Translations under genes and position numbers: made by a program
Assembly (NCBI RefSeq): GCF_000820105.1
Contig: NZ_CDDB01000106.1
Location: forward strand, 1-64,000
Direction: 5' to 3'
Source of the DNA: Aeromonas schubertii
Lineage (GTDB): Bacteria; Pseudomonadota; Gammaproteobacteria; Enterobacterales; Aeromonadaceae
Length of the DNA stretch: 64,000 nucleotides
Part shown: positions 42,213 through 50,922 of the stretch, piece after piece
How positions within the stretch are numbered: position 1 is the first letter of the stretch
Layout of the letters: the number at the start of each line of letters is the position of its first letter
Notes under the pieces: model-generated
What the model was told of the DNA's origin: nothing
What the model saw: only the letters and a program-made list of their open reading frames with translations
Database searches by the model: none

Positions 42213-42674
42213 ATGGTTCATATTGATCTCATCCTAAAAGGATATGATGAAGCATTTCTGCGTCTGGGAACTCAGCGCAATGACGCTAAAATTAATGGTG
42301 ATTCTGAATCTTTATATATACCTTTGGTTGAAACTTTAGGTTGGGCGGATGTTATAGAAGAGTATTTTGATGAACGCTTTGGCAAAGATTGGATGCTGAA
42401 GTTGCCAAATTCAAAAACTGATTATGAACAGATAATTTTAGGTTTTCGTTATGTAAGAAATGTTGTGCATCACAGGTGGGCAGTTGCGGTGGAACTAGAC
42501 TCACAACCTACATTTCTTCAAGATTGGCGTTGGAAGTTAACACTGGAAAGCACAAGATCACAACCTAAGAACAAAGCAGCCTACGAAAGTAAATTGGCTG
42601 GTCGAGCGTTACGTCATACCTTTAAAGATCTCCATAAAATTTATGGTTTAGCAAGAAAGCACTTATTAGAGTAA
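42213..42674 (+). CDS. Cassette 6: hypothetical protein, possible HEPN-like
   Basis: 153 residues, helical. Residues about 79-88 read RYVRNVVHHRW, which resembles the RN(x)3-4H motif of HEPN-fold ribonucleases and toxins. One motif is weak evidence. Cassette starts TTAGGT; no strong ribosome-binding site. Confidence 0.6.
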   Translation: MVHIDLILKGYDEAFLRLGTQRNDAKINGDSESLYIPLVETLGWADVIEEYFDERFGKDWMLKLPNSKTDYEQIILGFRYVRNVVHHRWAVAVELDSQPTFLQDWRWKLTLESTRSQPKNKAAYESKLAGRALRHTFKDLHKIYGLARKHLLE

Positions 42675-42704
42675 GAACTATTAACGGTACAGTTGATAGT
42701 ACAA

Positions 42705-42831
42705 ACCGAACAAAGCGTTCAAGAGGGATTCGTGCCGCGTGGCATTTTTGGTATGCGGTAAGTTTTGGCGGTGAAAGTGGTCTGCGGAAACTTGGTTTAG
42801 GCGGCACTAACCCCTTAACGCGGCGTTAAGT
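42705..42831 (+). other. attC6, long Vibrio-type
   Basis: R'' ACCGAAC (one mismatch to the expected ACCTAAC) to R' GTTAAGT, 127 bp. Shares TTCAAGAGGGATTCG and GTGGCATTTTTGG with attC4. Confidence 0.85.
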
Positions 42832-42834
42832 GCA

Positions 42835-42972
42835 ATGAGCGAACGTGCCATGTGCAATTGTAAGGAATTACCATCATATATTACTGATCCTACCTACTGG
42901 GATAGGCATTTCCGATATCAAGGTGCTGATGATAATTCAGAGTGTTTTCAGGAAATCGAATCTGAAAATTGA
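42835..42972 (+). CDS. Cassette 7, gene 1: 45-residue hypothetical protein
   Basis: Begins MSERAMCNCKELPSYITD right after the R' box and ends 9 bp before the next gene. Contains a CNC motif and one later cysteine. Short, but open from cassette edge to neighbour. Confidence 0.4.
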   Translation: MSERAMCNCKELPSYITDPTYWDRHFRYQGADDNSECFQEIESEN

Positions 42973-42981
42973 CAGCCTGAA

Positions 42982-43254
42982 ATGGATTTTGATAATCCTA
43001 TTGTCCAATGTATGGTGTGTGGGCAATGTTGGTACTTTGAATACGCCCCCGAAGAAGGCGCATTCCCATTATTTGGTATAAAGCGATCTGGCATCAAAGA
43101 TTTACCTGACGAAACATTAATCGGAGAAGCAAAAGAAAAGCTGTCACTTCTAGCTCATGGTGGAATATCTACCGAAAAGTGCCGCATAAAGGGGTGTGAG
43201 AATTATAAACTCAAGGGGCGGGAGTTATGTGTAAAGCACATATCATTCCCGTAA
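42982..43254 (+). CDS. Cassette 7, gene 2: cysteine-rich zinc-binding-like protein
   Basis: 90 residues with CMVCGQC near residue 10-16 and a C-terminal CRIKGC, then a cysteine and CVKH, likely two zinc sites. Function unknown. It follows the 45-residue frame by 9 bp. Confidence 0.6.
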   Translation: MDFDNPIVQCMVCGQCWYFEYAPEEGAFPLFGIKRSGIKDLPDETLIGEAKEKLSLLAHGGISTEKCRIKGCENYKLKGRELCVKHISFP

Positions 43255-43257
43255 AGC

Positions 43258-43359
43258 ACTTAACAAGGCCAGGCGATCTGACCTCCGGCAACTGTCACGT
43301 TTTTTGGCGTTGCCAAAAAATGCGCCATTTACCTCCGGCCGTTGCAGGCGGCGTTATGC
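43258..43359 (+). other. attC7
   Basis: R'' ACTTAAC (inside GCACTTAAC, complement of the cassette 7 start GTTAAGTGC) to R' GTTATGC at 43353-43359. The arms carry GATCTGACCTCCGGC and TTACCTCCGGCCG; the centre GCGTTGCCAAAAAATGCGC gives a stem. Confidence 0.8.
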
Positions 43360-43377
43360 GTTAACTGAGAATCATGT

Positions 43378-43746
43378 ATGCAAAAAATTATATTCATCCT
43401 GTCAACCCTACTATGGAGCAGCTTCTCAATGTCACAAAACTTTACCGCCAATGGCTTGGTTAGCTTCATATATGAAAACGTAACCATTGATGCTCCCAAA
43501 GGCTGGGCAGAAGTTAAAGCTACATTCACAATCACACATGAAGCCGGCCTAACAAACTCTAAAAGCTCATATCGTGCAACCATGAATAATTCCGGTGAGG
43601 AATTTAAGTTTGAACCAACCAACATTTTTGGCCCGCACAACGCAGCGCGAGAACTACTCAAATTAGAGGCGCAGCGTGACCACCAGTACGAAACAGTAAT
43701 AATCAAAATGAAACCAAATGGCACCGCCACATATGAATTCAAGTGA
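43378..43746 (+). CDS. Cassette 8: small exported protein of unknown function
   Basis: 122 residues with a signal peptide (about 1-20, FILSTLLWSSFSMSQ) and a beta-rich mature part (VTIDAPKGWAEVKATFTI). No family recognised. Last cassette of the array. Confidence 0.6.
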   Translation: MQKIIFILSTLLWSSFSMSQNFTANGLVSFIYENVTIDAPKGWAEVKATFTITHEAGLTNSKSSYRATMNNSGEEFKFEPTNIFGPHNAARELLKLEAQRDHQYETVIIKMKPNGTATYEFK

Positions 43747-43749
43747 GCC

Positions 43750-43795
43750 GCATAACAACTGGTTCAAGCCATTCACTTCGCTCACTCGGGACCAG
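43750..43795 (+). other. attC8, 5' half only
   Basis: GCATAAC at 43750-43756 is the complement of the cassette 8 start GTTATGC, followed by AACTGGTTCAAGCCATTC and CTTCGCTCACTCGGGACC, a familiar attC left half. The right half is missing; sequence of repeat copy C follows. Confidence 0.75.
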
Positions 43796-43799
43796 ATCA

Positions 43800-44275
43800 C
43801 CAAATTGGGACACCCACCACTTCGAGCGCCGCGTAGCGAGCCCACTTAGCCGCAGTCGGGCACGGTATTGCCCCCCCCTGCAAGTCGCCGAGGTGAGTTT
43901 AACGGGTCAGTAGCGCCGTCAGGGAGGACGGCGCAGCCGCAGCGGGGCATGGGCCAAATCGGATGAGGGCGAGCACTGCTCGACCCCGATTTGGCGCGAG
44001 AACAAGGATGTTCGAAGCGGGCTTTGGCCAAAGCCATGGATGGCGTAGACCAAAGTGCCGTGTGCGGCGGTACGGCCGACCCGATCGACGAGCCGAGGGC
44101 ATCTGCGCAGCGGACGACTTGCCGGGGTTGGCCTTTCTTTTGGTGACTTTTCTTTGGCCACGCAAAGAAAAGTCACTCGCCACAGCCCGCAGGGCGGGCG
44201 AAACCCCGCATAGCGGCAATCCCGCAGGGATGGTGATTCTTGTCGTAGGTCAGGAGCTCGGCCGAGCCCCCCACC
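43800..44275 (-). repeat. Dispersed non-coding repeat, inverted copy C
   Basis: Read on the minus strand it contains the same core as B2 (44125-44208) with the same 14-bp hairpin at 44143-44176, GCCCCGCTGCGGCTGCGCC as in copy A, and the GGGACACCCACC end motif near 43805. The 538-bp gap to cysC holds no gene. Confidence 0.8.
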
Positions 44276-44284
44276 AGTCGCCTC

Positions 44285-44878
44285 CTAGTCGATCAATCCC
44301 CTCTGCCTCAGGGCCCCCAGCAGGGCCTCCACCAGCGCCGGTACCGGCGCGCCATCGTTGTGCAGGTGCACCTCGGGGTTTAGCGGCGCCTCGTAGGCAG
44401 AATCGATGCCGGTGAAATGACGGATCTCCCCGGCGCGCGCCTTCTTGTAGAGCCCCTTGGGGTCGCGCTCTTCGCACACGCTAAGGGGCGCATCCACAAA
44501 CACCTCGACAAACTCCCCCTCCCCCAAGAGATGACGCACCAAGTCGCGCTCCTCCCGGTAGGGGGAGATAAAGGCGGTCAGCACAATCAGGCCCGCGTCC
44601 ACCATGAGTTTTGCCACCTCGCCGACCCGGCGGATGTTCTCGCGCCGCGCCCCCTCGTCAAAGCCGAGATCGCCGCACAGGCCGTGGCGCACATTGTCCC
44701 CGTCGAGCAGGTAGGTGTGCTTGCCAAGCCCCGCCAGCGCCTCTTCCAGGGCGCCGGCCAGGGTCGATTTGCCCGCCCCCGAGAGGCCGGTGAACCAGAT
44801 GACCAGGGGGCGCTGCCCCTTGGCATCGCTTCTGTGCTGCTTGGTCACCGCGTGGGGGTGCCAGACGATATTGTTCAT
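44285..44878 (-). CDS. cysC: Adenylylsulfate kinase
   Basis: Phosphorylates APS to PAPS in sulfate assimilation. 197 residues with P-loop [20 protein letters not shown] and ISPYREERD. Last gene of the cysG-cysD-cysN-permease-cysC run. It abuts repeat copy C downstream. Confidence 0.95.
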   Translation of the reverse strand: MNNIVWHPHAVTKQHRSDAKGQRPLVIWFTGLSGAGKSTLAGALEEALAGLGKHTYLLDGDNVRHGLCGDLGFDEGARRENIRRVGEVAKLMVDAGLIVLTAFISPYREERDLVRHLLGEGEFVEVFVDAPLSVCEERDPKGLYKKARAGEIRHFTGIDSAYEAPLNPEVHLHNDGAPVPALVEALLGALRQRGLID

Positions 44879-44923
44879 TGATCCTCCGTCGGGCCGGGCC
44901 CGAAGCGTGTGGGTGCCCCGCCC

Positions 44924-46648
44924 TCAGAAGGGGAAGAGCAGGGGCACCATGATGATGACGCCAATGCTGTAGGCCAGTGACACCGGCAGGGCCAGCTTGA
45001 GGTAATCCTGCATCCGGTAGTTGCCCGCCGAATAGACCATCAGGTTGGTCTGATAGCCATAGGGCAGGATAAAGCTCGAACTCGCCCCGAACAGCACCGC
45101 CAGGATGAAGGGCATGGTCGAGACATCCATGCTGAGCGCCAGCTGATAGCCCATGGGGAAGGCCAGGGCGGCGGCGGCGTTGTTGCTCATCAGCTCGGTC
45201 AGCACCAGGGTGAAGAGATAAATGCCGATAAAGGCGATGAGGGGGCTGGCGCCATTAAACTCCCCCATCAGCCACCGGGCGATGACGTTGGCAAGCCCGG
45301 TCTTCTCCAGCTGATCCGACAGGGCCAGGGCCCCGCCCACCACCAGCCAGATCTCGAGCGGGAAGCGGCGGCGGATCTCGTCGAGGGTCAGGATGCGGGT
45401 CGCCAGCAGCAGCACCAGCATGATGAGCAGCCCCTTGAACAGCGGCAGCAGCTCGAACACAGAGGCGGCCAGTACGGCGGCAAAGCCCCCCACCACGGCG
45501 GCGCTGCGGCGGGTATCGAGCCGGGTCGACGCCTCTATGCCACTGACCACCACAAACTCCCGCGACAGGGACTTGTTGCCGGCAAAGCGCGGACCGGGGG
45601 CGAGCAGCAGGGTATCCCCCGCGTGCAGCTCAATCTGCCCCAGGCCACCGGTGAGCTGGCTCTCGCCACGGCGCACCGCCAGCACCACCGCGTCGAAGTG
45701 GGTGCGAAACTCGGCGTCGCGGATGGTCTGGCCCACCAGGCGCGAGCTGTGGCTGACGATCACCTCGACCAGATGCTGGCCGTTGAGGCGATGCTCGCCG
45801 TAGAGCTCGAGGCCGCGCATCTCCTGCAACACCCCCACGCTCTCCACGTCGCCGCAAAACAGCAGCATGTCCCCCTCGTGCAGCTCCTGCTCCGGCTGCA
45901 CCGGGCAGATCACCTGATCCCCCCGGATGATCTCGGCCAGATAGAGGCTTTTGAGGCTACGCAGGCCGTTCTCCTTGACGCTGCGCCCGGCCAGGGGGGA
46001 GCCGGCGCTCACCTTGGCCTCGAGAAAATAGCCCTGGCTACGGTCAAACTCGCCCTCTTGCTCCGGCAGGCGGCGGGCGAACAGCATCACGGCTATCCAG
46101 CCGGTCAGCAATGTCCCCGCCCCCACCATGAAGAAGTCGAACATGCCAAGGGGCCTGGCCCCCATCTTCTCGAGGAAGCTGTTGACGATGAGGTTGGTGG
46201 AGGTGCCAATGAGGGTCAGCACGCCGCCGAAGGTGGCCGCGAAGCACATGGGCAGCAGCAGCCTGCTGGCGCTGTGCTCGGGGTTGCGCTTGACCGCCCC
46301 GAGCATGGAGGCGACCACGGCGGTGTTGTTGACAAAGGCCGACAGGAAGGCGGTGGAGAACCACACCTTGGTCAGCACCTGGGTAAAGGAGCCGCGGCCC
46401 ACGGCCCCGGCAAACCAGCTCATCAGCCGGCTCTTCTCCACCGCGAGCGACACCAGCAAGAGCAGCACCAGGGTGAGCAGGGAGCCGTTGGTATAGCCCG
46501 CCACCACCCCCTGAATGTCGGCCAACCCCACCAGATAGGTGACGAGGACGGCGCCGGAGAAGAGCAGGGCCGGCCGCAGCCGGCCCTGGATCAGCAGCAC
46601 GATCAGGGCAACCAGCAGACCCAGCACCAGGGATTGTTGCCACGTCAT
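44924..46648 (-). CDS. SLC13-type anion permease with RCK_C domains, putative sulfate transporter
   Basis: 574 residues: about 11-12 membrane segments split by a central cytoplasmic region (about 205-370) with two TrkA-C/RCK_C domains. Motifs SAFVNNTAVVASML and ELMSNNAAAALAFPMGYQ are the paired SNNA-type signatures of the DASS/SLC13 family. Its place between cysN and cysC, 3 bp from the cysN stop, indicates sulfate uptake, as in Vibrio and related bacteria. Confidence 0.85.
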   Translation of the reverse strand: MTWQQSLVLGLLVALIVLLIQGRLRPALLFSGAVLVTYLVGLADIQGVVAGYTNGSLLTLVLLLLVSLAVEKSRLMSWFAGAVGRGSFTQVLTKVWFSTAFLSAFVNNTAVVASMLGAVKRNPEHSASRLLLPMCFAATFGGVLTLIGTSTNLIVNSFLEKMGARPLGMFDFFMVGAGTLLTGWIAVMLFARRLPEQEGEFDRSQGYFLEAKVSAGSPLAGRSVKENGLRSLKSLYLAEIIRGDQVICPVQPEQELHEGDMLLFCGDVESVGVLQEMRGLELYGEHRLNGQHLVEVIVSHSSRLVGQTIRDAEFRTHFDAVVLAVRRGESQLTGGLGQIELHAGDTLLLAPGPRFAGNKSLSREFVVVSGIEASTRLDTRRSAAVVGGFAAVLAASVFELLPLFKGLLIMLVLLLATRILTLDEIRRRFPLEIWLVVGGALALSDQLEKTGLANVIARWLMGEFNGASPLIAFIGIYLFTLVLTELMSNNAAAALAFPMGYQLALSMDVSTMPFILAVLFGASSSFILPYGYQTNLMVYSAGNYRMQDYLKLALPVSLAYSIGVIIMVPLLFPF

Positions 46649-46651
46649 GGA

Positions 46652-48067
46652 TCACTCCTTACTGATGTCGAGCGCCTGCCAGTGAGGAAAGTGCTTGCGA
46701 ATGAGGGCATTGAGCTCGAGCTCAAACTCGCTGGCACTCCCCTTGGCCGCCACCTCGTCCAGCCCCTGCACTATCATGCCGGCACCGACCGTGACGTTGG
46801 TCAGGCGATCGATGAGGATAAAGCTGCCGGTGTCGCGGATCTCGCGATAGGGGTCAAACCCGACCGGCTCGGTGAGGCTCACCTCGCACAGGCCGATCTC
46901 GTTGAGCTTGAGCTCATCGGCGCCATGCTCTTCGAGGTTGTTGATGTCGATACGGTGGCGAATGGTCGCCACCTCGCCGCGGGTCTTGCGGGTGGCCAGC
47001 TTGATGTCGTAGCTGCGCCCGCTCTTGAGCTCGCTCTCCCCCATCCAGACGATGTGGGCCAGCAGACGGCGCGACACCGCGCTCTGCTGCTCGGCGGCCA
47101 CCAGCAGATCGCCACGGCTGATGTCTATCTCGTCGGCCAGGGTGAGGGTGATGGCCTGACCCGGCAGGGCATGGTCGAGATCCCCGTCGAAGGTGACGAT
47201 GCGCGTCACCCTGCTCTCTTTGCCAGAGGGCAGCACCGCCAGGCGATCGCCGACCCGCAGGATGCCAGAGGCCAGGGTGCCGGCGAAGCCGCGAAAATCC
47301 AGGTTGGGGCGGTTCACATACTGCACCGGCAGGCGCACCGGATGGCGGGCCAGGTCTTGCTCTACCTCGGCGCTCTCGAGCAAGGCAAGCAGCGGCTCCC
47401 CCTGATACCAGGGCATGTTGGCGCTCTGGTTAACCACGTTGTCCCCATCCAGGGCCGAGACCGGCACCAGCTGGATGCTCTCCACGTCGAGCTGGCTGGC
47501 GAAGGCGCGGTAGTCGCGGCTGATCTCGTCGAAGCGCTGCTGGCTGAAATCGACCAGATCCATCTTGTTGACCGCCACCAGGAACTGCTTAATGCCAAGG
47601 AGGCTGGCGATAAAGCTGTGGCGACGGGTCTGATCCAGCACCCCCCTGCGGGCGTCGATGAGGATGATCGCCAGATCGCAGGTCGAGGCGCCGGTGGCCA
47701 TGTTGCGGGTGTACTGCTCGTGGCCCGGGGTGTCGGCGATGATAAATTTACGCTTGGCGGTGGAGAAGTAGCGGTAGGCCACGTCGATGGTGATCCCCTG
47801 CTCGCGCTCGGCCTGCAGGCCGTCGACCAAGAGCGCCAGATCCAGCTTCTCGCCTGTGGTACCGAGTTTTTGGCTGTCGGACTCGAGCGCCTTTAACTGA
47901 TCTTCATAGATCTGCTGGGAGTCGTGCAGCAGGCGGCCGATGAGGGTGCTCTTGCCATCGTCCACGCTGCCGCAGGTGAGAAAACGCAGCAGGCTCTTGT
48001 GCTCCTGGGCCTTGAGGTAGGCCTCGATCCCCTCGCTCTCGAGGGCGCTCTTGACGTAAGAATTCAT
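46652..48067 (-). CDS. cysN: Sulfate adenylyltransferase subunit 1 (GTPase)
   Basis: GTPase that drives APS formation by CysD. 471 residues with EF-Tu-like motifs: [25 protein letters not shown], followed by beta-barrel domains. No fused CysC domain (a separate gene is present). 9 bp downstream of cysD. Confidence 0.95.
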   Translation of the reverse strand: MNSYVKSALESEGIEAYLKAQEHKSLLRFLTCGSVDDGKSTLIGRLLHDSQQIYEDQLKALESDSQKLGTTGEKLDLALLVDGLQAEREQGITIDVAYRYFSTAKRKFIIADTPGHEQYTRNMATGASTCDLAIILIDARRGVLDQTRRHSFIASLLGIKQFLVAVNKMDLVDFSQQRFDEISRDYRAFASQLDVESIQLVPVSALDGDNVVNQSANMPWYQGEPLLALLESAEVEQDLARHPVRLPVQYVNRPNLDFRGFAGTLASGILRVGDRLAVLPSGKESRVTRIVTFDGDLDHALPGQAITLTLADEIDISRGDLLVAAEQQSAVSRRLLAHIVWMGESELKSGRSYDIKLATRKTRGEVATIRHRIDINNLEEHGADELKLNEIGLCEVSLTEPVGFDPYREIRDTGSFILIDRLTNVTVGAGMIVQGLDEVAAKGSASEFELELNALIRKHFPHWQALDISKE

Positions 48068-48076
48068 GGCAACTCC

Positions 48077-48985
48077 TTAGAAATATCCCTGACGCTTCTT
48101 CTGCTCCATCGAACCCGACTGGTCGTGGTCGATGAGGCGTCCCTGCCGCTCGCTCGAGGTGGTCAGCAGCATCTCCTCGATGATCTCGGTCAGCGAGGCG
48201 GCGCTCGACTCGATGGCCCCGGTCAGGGGGTAGCAGCCAAGGGTGCGAAAACGCACCAGCTCCTCGCGCACCACGTCATCGGCACTGAGCGGCATGCGCT
48301 CGTCATCCACCATGATCTTGATGCCGCCACGCTCCACCACCGGACGCATGGCCGCGAAGTAGAGGGGAACGATGTCGATGTTCTCGAGGTAGATGTATTG
48401 CCAGATGTCGAGCTCGGTCCAGTTGGAGAGGGGGAAGACGCGGATGCTCTCGCCCTTGTTCACCTGGCCGTTGTAGGTGCGCCACAGCTCGGGTCTCTGG
48501 TTCTTGGGATCCCAGCGGTGGTGCTTGTCGCGAAACGAGTAGACCCGCTCCTTGGCACGGGACTTCTCCTCGTCCCGGCGCGCCCCACCGAAGGCGGCGT
48601 CGAAGCCGTATTTATTCAGTGCCTGTTTGAGCCCCTCGGTCTTCATGATGTCGGTGTGCTTGGCGCTGCCGTGATCGAAGGGGTTGATGCCCATGGCGAG
48701 CCCCTCGGGGTTCTTGTGGACGATGAGATCCAGCCCGAACTTCTCGGCGGTCTGGTCGCGAAAGCGGATCATCTCTTTAAATTTCCAGTCGGTGTCCACG
48801 TGCAGCAGCGGGAAGGGGAGCTTGCCCGGGTAGAAGGCCTTGCGGGCCAGGTGCAGCATGACCGATGAATCCTTGCCGATGGAGTAGAGCATGACGGGGT
48901 TGTCAAACTCGGCGGCCACCTCGCGGATGATGTGGATGCTCTCCGCTTCCAGCTGCTTTAAATGGGTCAATCTTTCGCGGTCCAT
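48077..48985 (-). CDS. cysD: Sulfate adenylyltransferase subunit 2
   Basis: ATP sulfurylase catalytic subunit, 302 residues, with the PP-loop [14 protein letters not shown] and the [10 protein letters not shown] and [14 protein letters not shown] stretches typical of the PAPS reductase-like superfamily. Works as a heterodimer with CysN. Confidence 0.95.
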   Translation of the reverse strand: MDRERLTHLKQLEAESIHIIREVAAEFDNPVMLYSIGKDSSVMLHLARKAFYPGKLPFPLLHVDTDWKFKEMIRFRDQTAEKFGLDLIVHKNPEGLAMGINPFDHGSAKHTDIMKTEGLKQALNKYGFDAAFGGARRDEEKSRAKERVYSFRDKHHRWDPKNQRPELWRTYNGQVNKGESIRVFPLSNWTELDIWQYIYLENIDIVPLYFAAMRPVVERGGIKIMVDDERMPLSADDVVREELVRFRTLGCYPLTGAIESSAASLTEIIEEMLLTTSSERQGRLIDHDQSGSMEQKKRQGYF

Positions 48986-49024
48986 GTCGATTCCTCGGTC
49001 ATTAAAAACGGGGTCCCCCCGGAC

Positions 49025-50431
49025 TCAGGCCAGCTTCACCAGCCCGAGGGTTGCCGGCTCGGCGCGCTCGCCAAACCAGGCCAGTTGTTCGTGCAGTTGC
49101 ACCACCTGTCCCACCACGATCAGCGACGGGCTCTGTGCGCCGGCGGCCAGGGTGGCCAGCTCGTCGAGCCGGCCCACCAGGGTGCGCTGACGGGCCGTGG
49201 TGCCGCGCTCTATGATGGCGATGGGGGTGTCTGCGGCGCGGCCGTGTGCCATCAGTTGCTGGGCGATGTGCTCGCTTTTCATCAGCCCCATGTAGATGAC
49301 CAGGGTCTGGTTGCCGGCGGCCAGGGCCGGCCAGTCGGGCTGGCTCCCCTCGGCCTGGCAGTGACCCGTGATGAAGGTGGCGCTCTGGGCAAAGTCGCGA
49401 TGGGTGAGCGGAATGCCGGCGTAGGCGGTGGCCCCGGCGGCGGCCGTGATGCCCGGCACCACGGAGAAGGGGACGCCCGCCTCGGCCAGCACCTGCAGCT
49501 CCTCGCCGCCACGGCCAAACATGAAGGGATCCCCCCCCTTGAGGCGCACCACCCGATGGCCCGCCTTGGCGTATTCCACCAGCAGGCGGTTGGTCTCCTC
49601 CTGGGGCACGCTGTGGGCACCGGCCTTCTTGCCGACCGACACCAGGGTGGCGTCCCGGCGCACCAGATTGAGGATCTCGGGGGAGACCAGCTGGTCATAG
49701 AGCACCACCTCGGCCTGCTGGATCTGTTGCAGCCCCTTGAGGGTCAGAAGACCTGCATCGCCGGGGCCGGCACCGACCAGCACCACCTCGCCCGCCGCGC
49801 GGCCGGACTGGGTGAGTGCGTCATCCAGCCAGGCCTCGGCCTGGTCCCACTCCCCCTTCTCGATGAGGCCACCGAGGGTGTTGGAGGCATAGGCCCGCTC
49901 CCAGAAGCGGCGACGGGCCACCAGGGTGGTGAGGGCCTGCTTGGCGCGCTCGCGGATGCGGCCGGAGAGCTCGGCGAGACCGCCCAGGTGAGCCGGCAGC
50001 AGGCTCTCGAGCCGCTCGCGAAGCAGGCGCACCAGCACGGGGGCCTTGCCACCGCTCGAGACCGCCACCATGACGGGGCTGCGGTCGATGATGGAGGGGA
50101 AGATAAAGCTGGAGCGCTTGGGGTCGTCGACCACGTTGACGAACAGGCCGCGCTGGTTGGCGCTCTGATAGACCAGGGCATTGACCGCCAGGTTATCGGT
50201 GGCGGCCACCGCCAGCAGCTGGCCGTCGAGATGATCGGGGCGAAACGCCTCGGCCAGGTGGGTGAAGCGCCCGGCGAATTCGGCAAACCCGGCGTCGAGC
50301 GCGGGGGCGACCAGGGTGAGGCGGCTGCCGGCGGCCAGCAGCAGTCGCGCCTTGCGAAGGGCGACCTCGCCCCCTCCGACCAGCAACACCGCACGGCCAT
50401 CCAGCTTGGCAAACATCGGCAAATAATCCAT
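49025..50431 (-). CDS. cysG: Sirohaem synthase CysG
   Basis: Trifunctional enzyme (468 residues). N-terminal NAD-binding dehydrogenase/chelatase (LLVGGGEVALRKARLLL) and C-terminal uroporphyrinogen-III methyltransferase (VGAGPGDAGLLTLKGL, MFGRGGEE). It makes sirohaem for sulfite reductase and for NirB just upstream. It seems to have its own AT-rich promoter region after the nirD terminator and leads the cys genes 39 bp downstream. Confidence 0.95.
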   Translation of the reverse strand: MDYLPMFAKLDGRAVLLVGGGEVALRKARLLLAAGSRLTLVAPALDAGFAEFAGRFTHLAEAFRPDHLDGQLLAVAATDNLAVNALVYQSANQRGLFVNVVDDPKRSSFIFPSIIDRSPVMVAVSSGGKAPVLVRLLRERLESLLPAHLGGLAELSGRIRERAKQALTTLVARRRFWERAYASNTLGGLIEKGEWDQAEAWLDDALTQSGRAAGEVVLVGAGPGDAGLLTLKGLQQIQQAEVVLYDQLVSPEILNLVRRDATLVSVGKKAGAHSVPQEETNRLLVEYAKAGHRVVRLKGGDPFMFGRGGEELQVLAEAGVPFSVVPGITAAAGATAYAGIPLTHRDFAQSATFITGHCQAEGSQPDWPALAAGNQTLVIYMGLMKSEHIAQQLMAHGRAADTPIAIIERGTTARQRTLVGRLDELATLAAGAQSPSLIVVGQVVQLHEQLAWFGERAEPATLGLVKLA

Positions 50432-50551
50432 TTCACACCTCTCCTACCTGTTGAGGGCACTCTAGTGGGTTGAGTGAGCGCCATAAAATAATAAAGAACG
50501 TTTATTTATAGCTTTTGGGAATATCAATTCCCCATGGGGCGGGGAAGAGAG

Positions 50552-50574
50552 CGCGGCCCCGGGACGGGGCCGCG
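50552..50574 (-). terminator. Hairpin after nirD
   Basis: CGCGGCCCCG and CGGGGCCGCG pair across GGA, 7 bp beyond the nirD stop. No T-run follows. The AT-rich stretch between it and cysG (about 50485-50530) is the likely cysG promoter. Confidence 0.6.
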
Positions 50575-50580
50575 GCGGGA

Positions 50581-50922
50581 TCAGGGGCGAGAGAGGGGCA
50601 ACCAGACGCTGCCCCCCCGCACCGCCACCGGCCAGGGGCGCACCCCCAACCCGGCATCGTCGAGACTGCGGCCATCGCGCAGGGAGTAGCGCTGCTTGTA
50701 GAGGGGGGCGATCACCATGGGCTCCCCCTGACTGTCTCCCACCAGCCCGAGGGCCAGCACCGGCACGCCGGCCACGGGATCGACCCCGTCCAGGGCGTAG
50801 ACGGCCCCTTCGCAGCGAAACAGGGCCACCACCTCCCCCTGCCAGATGAGGCTGCGTCCCAGCCCCTCCTCCAGGGCCGCCAGCTCGCACGCGGGCTGCC
50901 AGCCACCTTCATCCATGGTCAT
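50581..50922 (-). CDS. nirD: Nitrite reductase (NADH) small subunit
   Basis: 113 residues of the Rieske-like NirD family, here without an evident 2Fe-2S CxH pair, as in other NirD proteins. The start at 50922 overlaps the nirB stop (ATGA) and has AGGAGGT upstream. Partner of NirB in cytoplasmic nitrite reduction to ammonium. Confidence 0.92.
   Translation of the reverse strand: MTMDEGGWQPACELAALEEGLGRSLIWQGEVVALFRCEGAVYALDGVDPVAGVPVLALGLVGDSQGEPMVIAPLYKQRYSLRDGRSLDDAGLGVRPWPVAVRGGSVWLPLSRP

Larger units (their letters stand above)
38406..43799 (+). mobile_element. Integron cassette array without integrase (CALIN), about eight cassettes
   Basis: Eleven AT-rich genes on one strand, each cassette ending in an attC site. 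For cassettes 1-8 the R'' box of the attC is the reverse complement of that cassette's own first bases (for example TTAGCA... with TGCTAAC; TTATGTTTAT... with ATAAACATAAC), which proves cassette borders (one mismatch for cassette 6). No intI gene lies on either side. GC content is visibly lower than in the flanks. The right end is truncated by repeat copy C; the left end is a palindrome resembling attC. Confidence 0.9.

Noticed and set aside
38406-43799. CRISPR array or transposon as explanation for the AT-rich region
   Set aside because: No regularly spaced identical repeats and no transposase; attC pairing explains the spacing instead.
45623-47896. 757-codon open frame on the plus strand across cysN and the permease
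   Set aside because: It is antisense to two well-identified genes, has the low-complexity His/Gln/Gly composition of a high-GC shadow frame, and no ribosome-binding site.
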